A DNA stretch of 64,000 nucleotides from Pseudomonas frederiksbergensis (GTDB taxonomy: Bacteria > Pseudomonadota > Gammaproteobacteria > Pseudomonadales > Pseudomonadaceae), in assembly GCF_003732705.1 (NCBI RefSeq), contig NZ_MOBR01000008.1:62001-126000 (forward strand). The letters run 5' to 3'. A program made the position numbers and the translations under genes. How positions within the stretch are numbered: position 1 is the first letter of the stretch; each line of letters opens with the position of its first letter. Below are positions 54,352 through 64,000 of this stretch, in pieces. Below the pieces are notes generated by a model, which saw nothing but the letters and a program-made list of their open reading frames with translations, ran no database searches and was not told where the DNA came from.

Positions 54352-55817
54352 CAATCTATTCCTAACTGATTCCAGATGGCATCGATCCGTTTTGTCACGG
54401 CTTCATCCTTGACGATTACCCGGCCCCACTCGCGAGTGGTTTCGCCCGGCCATTTATGCGTGGCATCGAGCCCCATCTTCGACCCCAGGCCGGACACCGG
54501 CGAGGCGAAGTCGAGGTAGTCGATCGGCGTGTTATCGATCATCACCGTGTCGCGCTTGGGGTCCATGCGCGTGGTGATGGCCCAGACCACGTCGTTCCAG
54601 TCTCGCGCGTTGATATCGTCGTCAGTGACGATAACGAACTTGGTGTACATGAACTGTCGCAAAAACGACCAGACACCGAGCATTACCCGCTTGGCATGAC
54701 CGGGATACGACTTCTTCATGGTCACGATGGCCATGCGGTACGAGCAGCCTTCGGGCGGCAGGTAGAAGTCGGTGATTTCCGGGAACTGCTTCTGCAGGAT
54801 CGGCACGAACACTTCGTTTAGCGCCACACCGAGAATCGCCGGCTCATCCGGTGGACGGCCGGTGTAGGTGCTGTGGTAGATCGGTTTGATCCGGTGGGTA
54901 ATGCGTTCGACGGTGAACACCGGGAAGCTGTCGACTTCGTTGTAGTAACCAGTGTGGTCGCCGTACGGACCTTCATCGGCCATTTCGCCCGGATGGATCA
55001 CGCCTTCGAGGATGATTTCAGCGGTGGCCGGTACTTGCAGGTCATTGCCACGGCACTTCACCAACTCGGTGCGATTGCCACGCAGCAGACCGGCGAAGGC
55101 GTATTCGGAGAGGCTGTCCGGCACCGGCGTCACGGCACCAAGGATGGTCGCCGGGTCAGCGCCCAGGGCTACGGACACCGGGAACGGCTGGCCGGGATGC
55201 TTCTCGCACCACTCGCGGTAATCCAGCGCACCGCCACGGTGGCTCAACCAACGCATGATGACCTTGTTGCGGCCAATCACTTGCTGGCGGTAGATGCCGA
55301 GGTTCTGCCGGTCCTTGTTCGGACCTTTGGTGACGGTCAGGCCCCAAGTGATCAGCGGGCCGACGTCGCCGGGCCAGCAGGTCTGCACCGGCAGCATCGC
55401 CAGGTCGACGTCGTCGCCTTCGATGACCACTTCCTGGCACACCGCGTCTTTGACGACTTTCGGCGCCATGGCGATGATCTTGCGGAAGATCGGCAGCTTG
55501 GACCAGGCATCCTTCAAGCCCTTCGGCGGCTCGGGTTCCTTGAGGAACGCCAGCAACTTGCCGATTTCACGCAGCTCGCTGACCGCCTCGGCGCCCATGC
55601 CCATGGCCACCCGCTCGGGGGTACCGAACAGGTTGCCGAGTACCGGGATGTCGTAGCCGGTTGGGTTCTCGAACAGCAGCGCCGGGCCTTTGGCCCGTAG
55701 CGTGCGATCACAGACTTCGGTCATCTCCAGCACAGGAGAGACCGGAATCTGAATGCGTTTCAACTCTCCGCGCTGCTCAAGCTGCTGCACGAAATCCCGA
55801 AGGTCCTTGAATTTCAT
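54351..55817 (-). CDS. ubiD: 4-hydroxy-3-polyprenylbenzoate decarboxylase UbiD
   Basis: This 488-residue prenyl-FMN-dependent decarboxylase carries [17 protein letters not shown], the central [28 protein letters not shown] and the catalytic-region segments of the family ([41 protein letters not shown]). It removes the carboxyl group in ubiquinone synthesis. The ATG at 55817 (MKFKDLRDF) is preferred; a GTG at 55829 is in frame. Confidence 0.95.
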   Translation of the reverse strand: MKFKDLRDFVQQLEQRGELKRIQIPVSPVLEMTEVCDRTLRAKGPALLFENPTGYDIPVLGNLFGTPERVAMGMGAEAVSELREIGKLLAFLKEPEPPKGLKDAWSKLPIFRKIIAMAPKVVKDAVCQEVVIEGDDVDLAMLPVQTCWPGDVGPLITWGLTVTKGPNKDRQNLGIYRQQVIGRNKVIMRWLSHRGGALDYREWCEKHPGQPFPVSVALGADPATILGAVTPVPDSLSEYAFAGLLRGNRTELVKCRGNDLQVPATAEIILEGVIHPGEMADEGPYGDHTGYYNEVDSFPVFTVERITHRIKPIYHSTYTGRPPDEPAILGVALNEVFVPILQKQFPEITDFYLPPEGCSYRMAIVTMKKSYPGHAKRVMLGVWSFLRQFMYTKFVIVTDDDINARDWNDVVWAITTRMDPKRDTVMIDNTPIDYLDFASPVSGLGSKMGLDATHKWPGETTREWGRVIVKDEAVTKRIDAIWNQLGID

Positions 55818-55886
55818 TGATGATGGCACCCGTAAAATAGGCGTACATCCTACCTGCTCTGCCGGCCGCTGGCAGCTTATCGCTGC

Positions 55887-57890
55887 TTACTTGGCCGCAT
55901 TCACGTTGCCATTGCCGAGTGCGGCTTGGGCCTGCATGCGCTTGAACAGCGGCTCAAGCACCGGCGCCACGAAGCGTGCACCAATCTCCGACAGGTGATT
56001 GTCGTCGGTATACAGCGAATGACCGTTGAGCTCGACACGGCACAGGCCCGATGAATCACACAGCCGAGGTGCAGGGTCCACCACCGCCACCCCGGAGTCG
56101 CTGGCAGCGATTTGCGCGAACAACTGGCTGATAAACGCCTGGCGCTTGAGGTGGACAGCCACGTCCATGCCCACATCCGCCGTCGGACGGTGCAACATCG
56201 CCAATCGACTGAGGCGGTACGGCGGACTGAACGGTTGCAATGGCACCTCCTTGATCAGCCAGACGCGATGCCCGCCAGCGCGCAACTGCTGGACCCTGGC
56301 GCGTAATCCATCCGCCAGTTGTTGTTCGGCAACCGTGCGGTCATAGCGGCCGCCGGGCTTTTTCAAGGCATGGCCCAGATCACCTTTCACATCGCCGTAG
56401 AGGTACAGACTCCAGCGCGCGACCAGCACCACATCGCCCACCGACTGCGGTTTCAAGGCTTGCTCGACCCGCCGATTAAAACGCGCGCAGGTCTGGTCAT
56501 ACTCCAGGCCCGCAACCGGCAGGCAACCGGGAGAACTCGCCAACATCACACTGACGCCATGCTTTCGCGCTCCATCGTCAAAGATTGGAATCAGCGCGGT
56601 GGCGTGACTGTCGCCCCAGACCAGCGTCTTGCTGGACGCAATCGCGGGGTCGCCATAGCGGCAAAAGAGTTTGTCATCAGGCGTTTTGTCGTCCACCAGG
56701 CACTTCATCAGTTCCGGGCGCCATTCCTTGCCTTTTGCATACTGCAAAGCCTCATCAGACAAGCGTGAGGGCAAGCCATCGGTCCAGCGCAATGCCTGAC
56801 CGGCAAGGCCGAGCACCAGCACACCGAAGCCGGCCGCAACCAGGATCTGCCGACGTCCCGCCAGCAGCCGACGCTCGCGGAACGGCGTCTCGACGAAGCG
56901 CCACGACAGGTAACCGAGCATCAGTGTGAGCAGGATCAATCCCGCGACTTCAACCGGCCCGGACTCTTCGACACTGGCATAGCTGGCGAAGACAAACACC
57001 GGCCAATGCCACAGGTACCAGGAATAGGAAATCAACCCGAGCCCCACCAACATGCGACTGGCCAGCAGACCGCCGACCAACGTCTGCCGATGCCCGTTGG
57101 CCCAGATCAGCGCGATCACGCCGAAGGTCGGCAACAGCGCCGCGACGCCGGGGAATGGCGTGCTTTTGTCGTAGGCAAACACCGCCAGCAGAATAAGACC
57201 GAAGCCGAACAGGCTGACGGCTTGAGCGCCGGTCGTGGTGAGGCGCCAGTGACCGCGTGGCGCGACCGCCAGCATCGCGCCAGCCAATAGCTCCCAGGCA
57301 CGCATCGGCAACAGGAAAAAGGCTTTCTCGGGATGATGCGCCACGGCCCAGACGCTGAGCCCGAACGACAGCAGCAACACACCGAACAACGCCAGCCGCC
57401 AATGCTTAAGGCGACTCGACAGCAGCGTCAGCAATAACGGGAAGACAATGTAGAACTGCTCTTCAACCGCCAGCGACCAGGTGTGCAGCATCGGTTTGAG
57501 ATCGGAAGCCACATCAAAATAGCCGTCCTGGCGCATGAACAGAATGTTGGAGACGAACATCACCTGGTAGCGCACCGAGCGCCCCAGTTCCTCGTAGTCC
57601 TTGGGCGCCAGCAGGAACCAGCCCACCGCCAGCACCGCGAGAATCATCACAAACAGCGCCGGCAGGATCCGCCGGGCACGACGGGCCCAGAAATCGACAA
57701 AGCTGAAACGCCCGGCCTGACGCTGGTTCCAGATGATCGAAGTGATCAGGTAACCGGAAATCACGAAGAAGATGTCAACACCGACAAAGCCGCCGGTAAA
57801 TCCAGGAACGCCAAAATGGAACAACACGACCGCGATCACGGCGATTGCCCGCAAGCCGTCGATATCCCTTCGATAAGCCAGTGTGCTCAT
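55887..57890 (-). CDS. OafA/YrhL-type membrane acyltransferase with SGNH domain
   Basis: This 667-residue protein has an N-terminal acyltransferase-3 domain of about 10 membrane segments (RRDIDGLRAIAVIAVVLFHFG at the start, HTWSLAVEEQFY near 135) and a C-terminal periplasmic SGNH hydrolase-like domain. The SGNH block I is VWGDSHATALIP near residue 430, with a catalytic DDNHLSEIGARFV near the C-terminus. Such proteins O-acetylate LPS O-antigen or exopolysaccharide. It is the gene normally found downstream of rho. Confidence 0.92.
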   Translation of the reverse strand: MSTLAYRRDIDGLRAIAVIAVVLFHFGVPGFTGGFVGVDIFFVISGYLITSIIWNQRQAGRFSFVDFWARRARRILPALFVMILAVLAVGWFLLAPKDYEELGRSVRYQVMFVSNILFMRQDGYFDVASDLKPMLHTWSLAVEEQFYIVFPLLLTLLSSRLKHWRLALFGVLLLSFGLSVWAVAHHPEKAFFLLPMRAWELLAGAMLAVAPRGHWRLTTTGAQAVSLFGFGLILLAVFAYDKSTPFPGVAALLPTFGVIALIWANGHRQTLVGGLLASRMLVGLGLISYSWYLWHWPVFVFASYASVEESGPVEVAGLILLTLMLGYLSWRFVETPFRERRLLAGRRQILVAAGFGVLVLGLAGQALRWTDGLPSRLSDEALQYAKGKEWRPELMKCLVDDKTPDDKLFCRYGDPAIASSKTLVWGDSHATALIPIFDDGARKHGVSVMLASSPGCLPVAGLEYDQTCARFNRRVEQALKPQSVGDVVLVARWSLYLYGDVKGDLGHALKKPGGRYDRTVAEQQLADGLRARVQQLRAGGHRVWLIKEVPLQPFSPPYRLSRLAMLHRPTADVGMDVAVHLKRQAFISQLFAQIAASDSGVAVVDPAPRLCDSSGLCRVELNGHSLYTDDNHLSEIGARFVAPVLEPLFKRMQAQAALGNGNVNAAK

Positions 57891-57984
57891 AAACAGAAAA
57901 TGCCAGTCAGATTAAAGTTCTGGGTTCGTCGACCCACTTCGTTTCTGTACTGACCAACCCTAGTCGTAAACCTTCCTTTTTTTT

Positions 57985-58020
57985 TTGCAAAAAAAAATGG
58001 CGCCCCGAAGGACGCCATTC
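57985..58020 (-). terminator. Terminator, probably the ancestral rho terminator
   Basis: Read on the minus strand, the hairpin AATGGCGTCCTTCGGGGCGCCATT is followed by nine T. It lies 17 bp after the duplicated rho 3' fragment and 95 bp upstream of the acyltransferase gene. Confidence 0.85.
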
Positions 58021-58036
58021 TTAGCGGTTGGAAAAC

Positions 58037-58098
58037 CGTCTTACTTACGCTTCATCGACAAGAAGAACTCGTCGTTGGTCTTGGTCGTTTTCAGCTTG
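58037..58098. repeat. 62-bp direct repeat, left copy (rho 3' end)
   Basis: This sequence is identical over 62 bp to 61907-61968. It spans the rho stop codon, its last 18 codons and 4 bp beyond. Confidence 0.95.
58041..58098 (-). pseudogene. rho 3'-terminal fragment
   Basis: The frame encodes the last residues of Rho ([18 protein letters not shown]) and the stop. Upstream of it the sequence departs abruptly from rho into non-rho DNA. It is a by-product of the duplication or insertion that placed the effector module here, and is not a gene. Confidence 0.92.
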
Positions 58099-58212
58099 AT
58101 CAACATCTTGGTTTGCGCAGCCCTACGGGGCACCTTGCCGACGCCATCATTTGGCGTGTTGCTTTGGTGTACCAGCGGTTTCATCGATTCATCGCCCACC
58201 CTACTGCGTCGC

Positions 58213-58734
58213 TTATTTCGGACATGACTGAGGTTCCGGCAGGTGCAGCGGGGTTTTGATCGGGTATTCAGGGCTGCCGTAGGCGTAGCAGGAGGTGGTG
58301 ACCTGGAGCTCATCGCAGGGCAGGAAATGCACGGTGAGGCCACAGATTTTTTGGCCGGTGTAGTCGGGGACGGGGATGACTTTGCTCAGTTGGCGTTTTT
58401 GCGCATTTACCTTTCCTTTCCAAGCCAAATATCTTGGCCAATCCCCAAAACCCGGAAAGTCATCGGAGTAAGCCACTCCTGTTTCCCAATCTACACGCAC
58501 CGTCATCCCCGGCTGCCAATGCGACGAAACAACATAACAGCAGCCTCCTCCGCCACCCCGATACGGACCAATGATGTCGACTCCCGAACGCCCATCGACA
58601 CTGAAACGATTGATCGCCCAATGGGTGTGATTAATGGCTTCAAGGGTGCTCGCCTGAGCACTTTGCATAAGCACGGCCCCAACCACGCCGCAGAGCGCCG
58701 CCACTAACACACGGCGCGCAATGGGGGTGACCAT
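58213..58734 (-). CDS. Exported DUF3304-type protein, likely immunity protein 1
   Basis: This 173-residue protein has a signal peptide (VLVAALCGVVGAVLMQSAQA) and mature domain STLEAINHTHWAINRFSVDG, then a glycine/cysteine run GGGGGCCYVV and four further cysteines. Periplasmic location fits neutralising a periplasm-acting lipase effector. Its flanks are nearly identical to the paralogue at 61078, but the middle (about residues 80-115) differs. The ATG at 58734 follows AGGAAGAAAAACC and lies 38 bp after the effector stop. Confidence 0.8.
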   Translation of the reverse strand: MVTPIARRVLVAALCGVVGAVLMQSAQASTLEAINHTHWAINRFSVDGRSGVDIIGPYRGGGGGCCYVVSSHWQPGMTVRVDWETGVAYSDDFPGFGDWPRYLAWKGKVNAQKRQLSKVIPVPDYTGQKICGLTVHFLPCDELQVTTSCYAYGSPEYPIKTPLHLPEPQSCPK

Positions 58735-58771
58735 GGTTTTTCTTCCTGCAACTGGGCGACGAAAAACAGGA

Positions 58772-61090
58772 TCAGGTCGACGCATCGTTCACCTCGCCAA
58801 CCTGGGCGTAAAACGCGTCCCAATGTGCCTCGATGGCCTGCTGGGCCTCGGCCATCCGTTGCGCATCCATGACCGGCGGTTGAGCCGCAACGACCGATTC
58901 AGAAACTGGCAACTGGATGCCCGCCGCGAGCAGCGCCGCTTTGGTTTCATGATTCAGTGCCAGCTCCCGTCGGCTGGCTTCGCCGAAGAACACCATGCGT
59001 TCACGGAAATAGCTGCCCATGGGCTCACGCCCGAATTTGTAGAGGAACCAGGCGCGGGAATCGTGGACCTGGTCATCGAACAGCGCGCGCAACAGTCCCG
59101 CCGGCTGCGTGGCGTTGACGGTTTCGTCGACGGGGCCACGGGTCTTGTCGTCGGGATGATTGGTGTAACCAGGCGGCGGCGGGAACAGTTGGCGGACCCT
59201 GGCCCGCCCCGCCGCTTTCATCTGTCGGCACTCGACGCGAGCGTCGGCGGTGATGATGCGCAGAACTACCACTGTTCCCGCGTTCGCCGGTAACACCCGG
59301 CTCAGGCTGGAGGCCAAGTGGTCAGGGTCGCGGTACGCCGCAGCGAATTCTTCGGCGGTTTCGCGCAGCTGGGTTTGCGCCATGTCCGCGTCGAAATCCT
59401 TGACGCCGGGTTGCAGCGGATTTTTAGGTAGGCGGCTATTGCGTTCGTGGGCCAGCTGCTCTCGACGACTTTTTTCGACCGCTTTCTGTGCTTTGTCGCG
59501 TGTGTCTTTGGCTTCTTCGCGCACAGTCGCGTCGGCCTGGGTATCGGTTGCCTGATGGTAGAACGCGGTCTGCTTTAGGCTGGCGAAAGCGTAACGGTCG
59601 ATGCGCCAGGCAGTGATCCAACCCAACTGCGCGCGAACTGCGTGTTCCAGCGTTGTGGTGGATGTGAGGGGTTGGTAGCGCTCTATCTTTTCAGCAGGTA
59701 ATGGCTGTAAGACAGGAGGAAGGCCCAACGTCATCTGCCGCCAAGCATTGAAGCGGTTGACTAAAGTTGGTGCAGCTTCAAACCCTTGTGCGACATCATC
59801 TTCCATCGCTCGCCACATCTCATGCCGCAATCCTATTGGTAAAGAATCTTTCGGAACCTTGAGGGGCGCGCCGTGAGCGAAGGCATCAGCGTACAGGTCG
59901 TTCAGGGCAATCTGTGATAGCAGAAGTGCGTCCCCTACCCGAACATCTTTACTTAATGCCTTCCCCTGATCCCCCGGCAGATACCCGCCACCCAAATCCG
60001 AATGCACTCCCGGGTAGATCACTTCCACACTATTCACCGGATAACCGCCACTCTCGCGACGAATCGACTCCAGCGGAAAACACAGACGCTGCTCAAAACT
60101 CGCCGCCAGGTGCAGGCAACGCTTGACCAGCCCGCCACCGGGCAATTCCTGGTTGCCGTCGGCCCAGGCCATATGACCGTCCGCCCCCGGAAGGATGTCG
60201 GCGATGCCTACCGAGGCCACGGTGTCCAGCAACCCCAGGTACTCCACGCTCAGGGGAAGTTCCAGATCGCCCAGCTTCAGGAACGAGCGGTAACGCATCA
60301 GCTCATTCAACCAGCTCACAAAGGCTCTCGCCGCTGCCGCGCCACGGGAAAATCCATAGACATACAGCTTAATGCCCAAGAGTTTCGAGGTACCGGGATT
60401 GGGTTGTGCCAGCGCGAGGCTCAACGGTTTTTCGATGGCCTTGAGTTGCTTGCGAAACTCAACGCTACGGTTCGACCGCCCCATGGCCCACTCCGTCCCC
60501 ACCACTGTGCCCATGGCCCCAACCGCCGCCTTCAGGCTCGCGTTGTCCAGCCTCGGCAGACCCAACGTACGCCGCAGGGCGTCAATGAGCATCAACAGGC
60601 CCCAGTTGATCCGCTCCTCTCCGAACCAGGCGCCAGCCAGCCCGCTGATGGTGTAATCCAGGTCGCCGACTTCCGCAAACGGCGTGCCGACGCCGGGCAT
60701 GTAGTACTTGAAGTACTGGCCATTGCCGGTGCCTGCTGCATCAGTCAAACGCGAGGCTCCTTCGCTGTGCGTGGTTCCACCGGCATGCCCGTCACCGACC
60801 GTGGCACGAAACAACCGGGCGATATTGGTCGGGTGCGGCGTATCGGATTTATACAAATCGTCGTTCAGGTTATTGCCGGTGCCGTCGAAGAACAGGCTGA
60901 TGTGCAAGGTCTTGCAACACGGTGGCGTAACCCGGTAACCAGCCGCCAGGCACAAAGCATCCTGATAACCCCGCTCTTGTTCGCACTGGCGCAGGATGTT
61001 CTGTTGAACCTGCTCGACGCGACGAGGCAATCGGCCTTGCAATGGAAACGGCGGGGGAAGCCAGACACTGGAGTGTTTCATTGCAGACAT
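58772..61090 (-). CDS. DUF2235 alpha/beta-hydrolase, Tle1-like type VI lipase effector
   Basis: This 772-residue soluble protein has no signal peptide. The DUF2235 motif LFFDGTGNN is at residues 66-74 and the GxSxG nucleophile elbow GFSRG at 246-250 (Ser248). Candidate acid and base lie in LLDTVASVG and GVHSDLGGGY. Tle1 enzymes are phospholipases delivered into rival bacteria by T6SS. The C-terminal third is charged and unassigned. GGAG 8 bases upstream supports the start at 61090; the alternative ATG at 61081 gives an ATGA overlap with the upstream DUF3304 gene. No vgrG, PAAR or tss gene is in the window. Confidence 0.82.
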   Translation of the reverse strand: MSAMKHSSVWLPPPFPLQGRLPRRVEQVQQNILRQCEQERGYQDALCLAAGYRVTPPCCKTLHISLFFDGTGNNLNDDLYKSDTPHPTNIARLFRATVGDGHAGGTTHSEGASRLTDAAGTGNGQYFKYYMPGVGTPFAEVGDLDYTISGLAGAWFGEERINWGLLMLIDALRRTLGLPRLDNASLKAAVGAMGTVVGTEWAMGRSNRSVEFRKQLKAIEKPLSLALAQPNPGTSKLLGIKLYVYGFSRGAAAARAFVSWLNELMRYRSFLKLGDLELPLSVEYLGLLDTVASVGIADILPGADGHMAWADGNQELPGGGLVKRCLHLAASFEQRLCFPLESIRRESGGYPVNSVEVIYPGVHSDLGGGYLPGDQGKALSKDVRVGDALLLSQIALNDLYADAFAHGAPLKVPKDSLPIGLRHEMWRAMEDDVAQGFEAAPTLVNRFNAWRQMTLGLPPVLQPLPAEKIERYQPLTSTTTLEHAVRAQLGWITAWRIDRYAFASLKQTAFYHQATDTQADATVREEAKDTRDKAQKAVEKSRREQLAHERNSRLPKNPLQPGVKDFDADMAQTQLRETAEEFAAAYRDPDHLASSLSRVLPANAGTVVVLRIITADARVECRQMKAAGRARVRQLFPPPPGYTNHPDDKTRGPVDETVNATQPAGLLRALFDDQVHDSRAWFLYKFGREPMGSYFRERMVFFGEASRRELALNHETKAALLAAGIQLPVSESVVAAQPPVMDAQRMAEAQQAIEAHWDAFYAQVGEVNDAST

Positions 61091-61590
61091 GACTGAGGCT
61101 CCGGCAGGTGCAGCGGGGATTTGATCGGGTACTCGGGGCTGCCGTAGGCGTAGCAGGAGGTGGTGACCTGGAGATCATCGCAGGGCAGGAAATGCACGGT
61201 GAGGCCGCAGACTTTTTGGCCGGTGTAGTCGGGGACGGAGACTACTTTGCTGTGCCTTCGCTTTTGAGAATCAATTTTTTCAATCCAGGCATAGTATTTT
61301 TCCCGGTCTGCAAAACCGGGAAAGCCCGCTGAACTACCCGTTCCTGTTTCCCAATCCACACGCACCGTCATCCCCCGCTGCCAGCGCGACGGCACGACGT
61401 AACAGCAACCTCCCCCACCCCCCTGGTACGGGCCAATGATGTCGATTCCCGAACGCCCATCGACACTGAAGCGGTTGATCGCCCAGTGGGTGTGATTGAT
61501 CGCTTCCAGAGTGCTCGCCTGGGCGCCTTGAGTTAACAAGGCCCCCATGAGCGTTGCGACAAAGCGCCTGGCCGTCGAAAACGTGGGCAT
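61078..61590 (-). CDS. Exported DUF3304-type protein, likely immunity protein 2
   Basis: This 170-residue paralogue of the 58213 gene has its own signal peptide (MPTFSTARRFVATLMGALLTQGAQA). The mature parts before residue ~80 and after ~115 are almost identical to gene 1, including GGGGGCCYVV and VPDYTGQK.CGLTVHFLPCD.LQVTTSCYAYGSPEYPIK. The centre is diverged (GTGSSAGFPGFADREKYYAWIEK against VAYSDDFPGFGDWPRYLAWKGK). It overlaps the effector start, so it is translationally coupled and probably the cognate immunity gene. Confidence 0.8.
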   Translation of the reverse strand: MPTFSTARRFVATLMGALLTQGAQASTLEAINHTHWAINRFSVDGRSGIDIIGPYQGGGGGCCYVVPSRWQRGMTVRVDWETGTGSSAGFPGFADREKYYAWIEKIDSQKRRHSKVVSVPDYTGQKVCGLTVHFLPCDDLQVTTSCYAYGSPEYPIKSPLHLPEPQSCLQ

Positions 61591-61857
61591 GAAGTCAATT
61601 TCCTTTTCATTGAAGTCCTGTCATTTAAAAACCAGACAATTCGCCGAGCGCGGGGGCCTCGCGCTCGAGAAACGGCAACGTCTGGAAGACAAATGATGCA
61701 GTGGACGGTCAACTACTGCCGCCTCAATGACAGGGTCATCGGGACGAATAGGAAATTTCCATCAAGGGGGATATTCGTTTTCCTACGCTTTGTGGGTGTC
61801 GGTTCAGGTAGGAGAAGTCAGATGGTGTAAACCCTTATTCAGGACGGAACACGCGCA
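61591..61857. promoter_or_regulatory. Upstream region of the effector module
   Basis: These ~270 bp hold no supportable ORF. An A/T-rich stretch (GAATAGGAAATTTCCATC, with a GGAAATTTCC palindrome near 61752) could be regulatory. Confidence 0.4.
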
Positions 61858-61894
61858 CAAAAAAAGGGCGCCCTGTCAGGGGCGCCCTTTTTTG
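61858..61894 (-). terminator. Present rho terminator
   Basis: The hairpin AAGGGCGCCCCTGACAGGGCGCCCTT is followed, on the minus strand, by a T-run. It begins 17 bp after the rho stop. Its sequence is unrelated to the terminator at 57985. Confidence 0.9.
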
Positions 61895-61910
61895 TGAAGC
61901 GTACTTCGTC

Positions 61911-63170
<1,260 letters not shown>

Positions 63171-63365
63171 ATAGGAATGACGTAATCATTTATGGAGGGG
63201 GGGAAATTAAGCTTTTGGCTTAATGAGGCCGCGCCGCAGAGAAGGCGACAGGATCGCGTACTTATTCGAAAAGGAGTGCGTCGGCGACGGCTAGCAGGGG
63301 GCAGTGGAGAAACCAGTGCGGGGCCGAATGTACCACCTGAGTTTCAGAGCGTCTAGCCCTGAATA

Positions 63366-63400
63366 CGCAAAAAGCCCCGCAATATGCGGGGCTTTTTTTA
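63366..63400 (-). terminator. Terminator of trxA
   Basis: The hairpin AAAGCCCCGCATATTGCGGGGCTTT with flanking A and T runs begins 14 bp after the trxA stop. It could work in both directions. Confidence 0.9.
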
Positions 63401-63413
63401 CAACGTCGCCGAC

Positions 63414-63743
63414 TTAGATGTTGGCGTCGAGGAATGCAGCCAGTTGCGACTTGGACAGCGCGCCAACCTTGGTCGCTTCCACGTTGCCGTTCTTGAACAG
63501 CATCAGGGTAGGGATACCACGCACGCCGTGCTTGGCCGGGGTTTCCTGGTTTTCGTCGATGTTCAGTTTGGCGATGGTCAGCTTGCCTTTGTAAGTCTCA
63601 GCAATTTCGTCCAGAACAGGAGCGATCATTTTGCAAGGGCCGCACCATTCAGCCCAGTAGTCGACCAGTACAGCGCCTTCGGCCTTGAGTACGTCGGCCT
63701 CGAAGCTAGCGTCGCTAACGTGTTTGATAAGATCGCTGCTCAT
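63414..63743 (-). CDS. trxA: Thioredoxin 1
   Basis: This 109-residue protein has the redox site WCGPC (Cys34 and Cys37), the cis-proline region [11 protein letters not shown] and a normal thioredoxin length. It reduces cytoplasmic disulfides and supplies ribonucleotide reductase and others. The trxA-rho order is conserved across gammaproteobacteria. Confidence 0.97.
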   Translation of the reverse strand: MSSDLIKHVSDASFEADVLKAEGAVLVDYWAEWCGPCKMIAPVLDEIAETYKGKLTIAKLNIDENQETPAKHGVRGIPTLMLFKNGNVEATKVGALSKSQLAAFLDANI

Positions 63744-63863
63744 GGAAGTCTCCAGGTTGTAAGCAAAAAAACGTGGCCCATCATAGCCGCCCTTCCCTCG
63801 TTCAGGAAGGTGCAGATGATTGAGTCTCGCTATGGTGGTCCATGAGTTTGGGTATAGCTCAAG

Positions 63864-64000
63864 TCAAGACGTGGCGGGAGCGACGAAGGCAATTCCGGTG
63901 CGCAGTGCCGCATTGCGCACATGCTCCTGCATCGCTTTCTGCGCCGCGACAGACCCCCGGCGCGCCAGTGCGCGGAGGATTTTGCGGTGTTCCTGCCAGG
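63864..64000 (-). CDS. GntR-family regulator, C-terminal (FCD) end only
   Basis: The visible 44 codons read WQEHRKILRALARRGSVAAQ, then KAMQEHVRNAALRTGIAFVA, then PATS and a stop. The EH-R-I-L-A-L-R-G pattern followed by AM-EH is the last metal-binding helix pair of FCD-domain GntR regulators. The rest, including the DNA-binding domain, lies beyond the window. The regulated pathway is unknown. Confidence 0.7.
   Translation of the reverse strand, partial: WQEHRKILRALARRGSVAAQKAMQEHVRNAALRTGIAFVAPATS

Noticed and set aside
58100..58212. Possible further relic gene between the rho fragment and DUF3304 gene 1
   Set aside because: The stretch has a short ACGCC/GGCGT hairpin and frame continuity with the rho fragment for some codons, but no recognisable protein sequence.
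57985..58227. 80-codon plus-strand frame across the duplicated rho end
   Set aside because: It is the antisense of the terminator and rho fragment; the start lies in the terminator hairpin and no ribosome site is present.

Overview
The window is chromosomal DNA of a Pseudomonas of the fluorescens/putida type. Three things point there. The polyamine genes follow the P. aeruginosa spu order. The sulfonate operon is ssuEADCBF with a terminal molbindin gene, as in P. putida. From argA to trxA the order closely follows P. aeruginosa PA5204-PA5240 as I remember it (argA, argE, GspE-like ATPase, gcvP/H/T, iron ABC, ubiI/ubiH/pepP, zapA, 6S RNA, HlyD/RbbA-like efflux, glpT, ubiD, O-antigen acylase, rho, trxA). 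GC content is high and intergenic gaps are full of Pseudomonas REP-type repeats.

Layout. 1-7.2 kb (minus): spuB-spuC-spuD-spuE-spuF-spuG' for putrescine/spermidine uptake and gamma-glutamylation/transamination, preceded by a decayed, truncated spuA. 7.4-8.8 kb (plus): divergent spuI. 9.0-9.6 kb: a TetR regulator. 9.8-15.4 kb (minus): the alkanesulfonate operon and the sulfur-starvation peroxiredoxin lsfA. 15.7-17.1 kb: an OprD-family porin. 17.7-20.4 kb: argA and argE. 20.6-25.0 kb: CYTH/CHAD triphosphatase, an Lrp regulator, a small ACT-like protein and a GspE/PilB ATPase. 25.0-25.9 kb: a zeta-like toxin with a small overlapping partner. 26.1-27.9 kb: SPFH/NfeD pair and a DUF2388 secreted protein. 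28.0-33.8 kb: the glycine cleavage genes, with a DegT-type aminotransferase between gcvP and gcvH on the opposite strand. 34-36.7 kb: iron(III) ABC permease and binding protein. 36.9-41.7 kb: ubiI, thioesterase, ubiH, pepP and ygfB-like gene in one tight operon. 41.9-43.4 kb (plus): TIGR02449, zapA, 6S RNA and 5-formyl-THF cycloligase. 43.4-49.2 kb: a 53-residue membrane peptide, an EVE protein and an HlyD/ABC-2 efflux operon. 49.4-57.9 kb: FliL-like protein, quinone reductase, glpT, ChaC-like enzyme, ferredoxin reductase, ubiD and an OafA acyltransferase. 58.0-61.9 kb: an inserted module of a DUF2235 (Tle1-like) lipase-type effector between two paralogous exported DUF3304-type proteins, bounded by a 62-bp exact duplication of the rho 3' end. 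61.9-64 kb: rho, trxA and the 3' end of a GntR/FCD regulator.

Most of the window is conserved core genome. The accessory content is the rho-linked effector/immunity module, the zeta-like toxin pair, the decayed spuA, the DegT insertion in the gcv cluster, and the repeat families. All functional calls come from reading translations and recalled family features. No database search was run.
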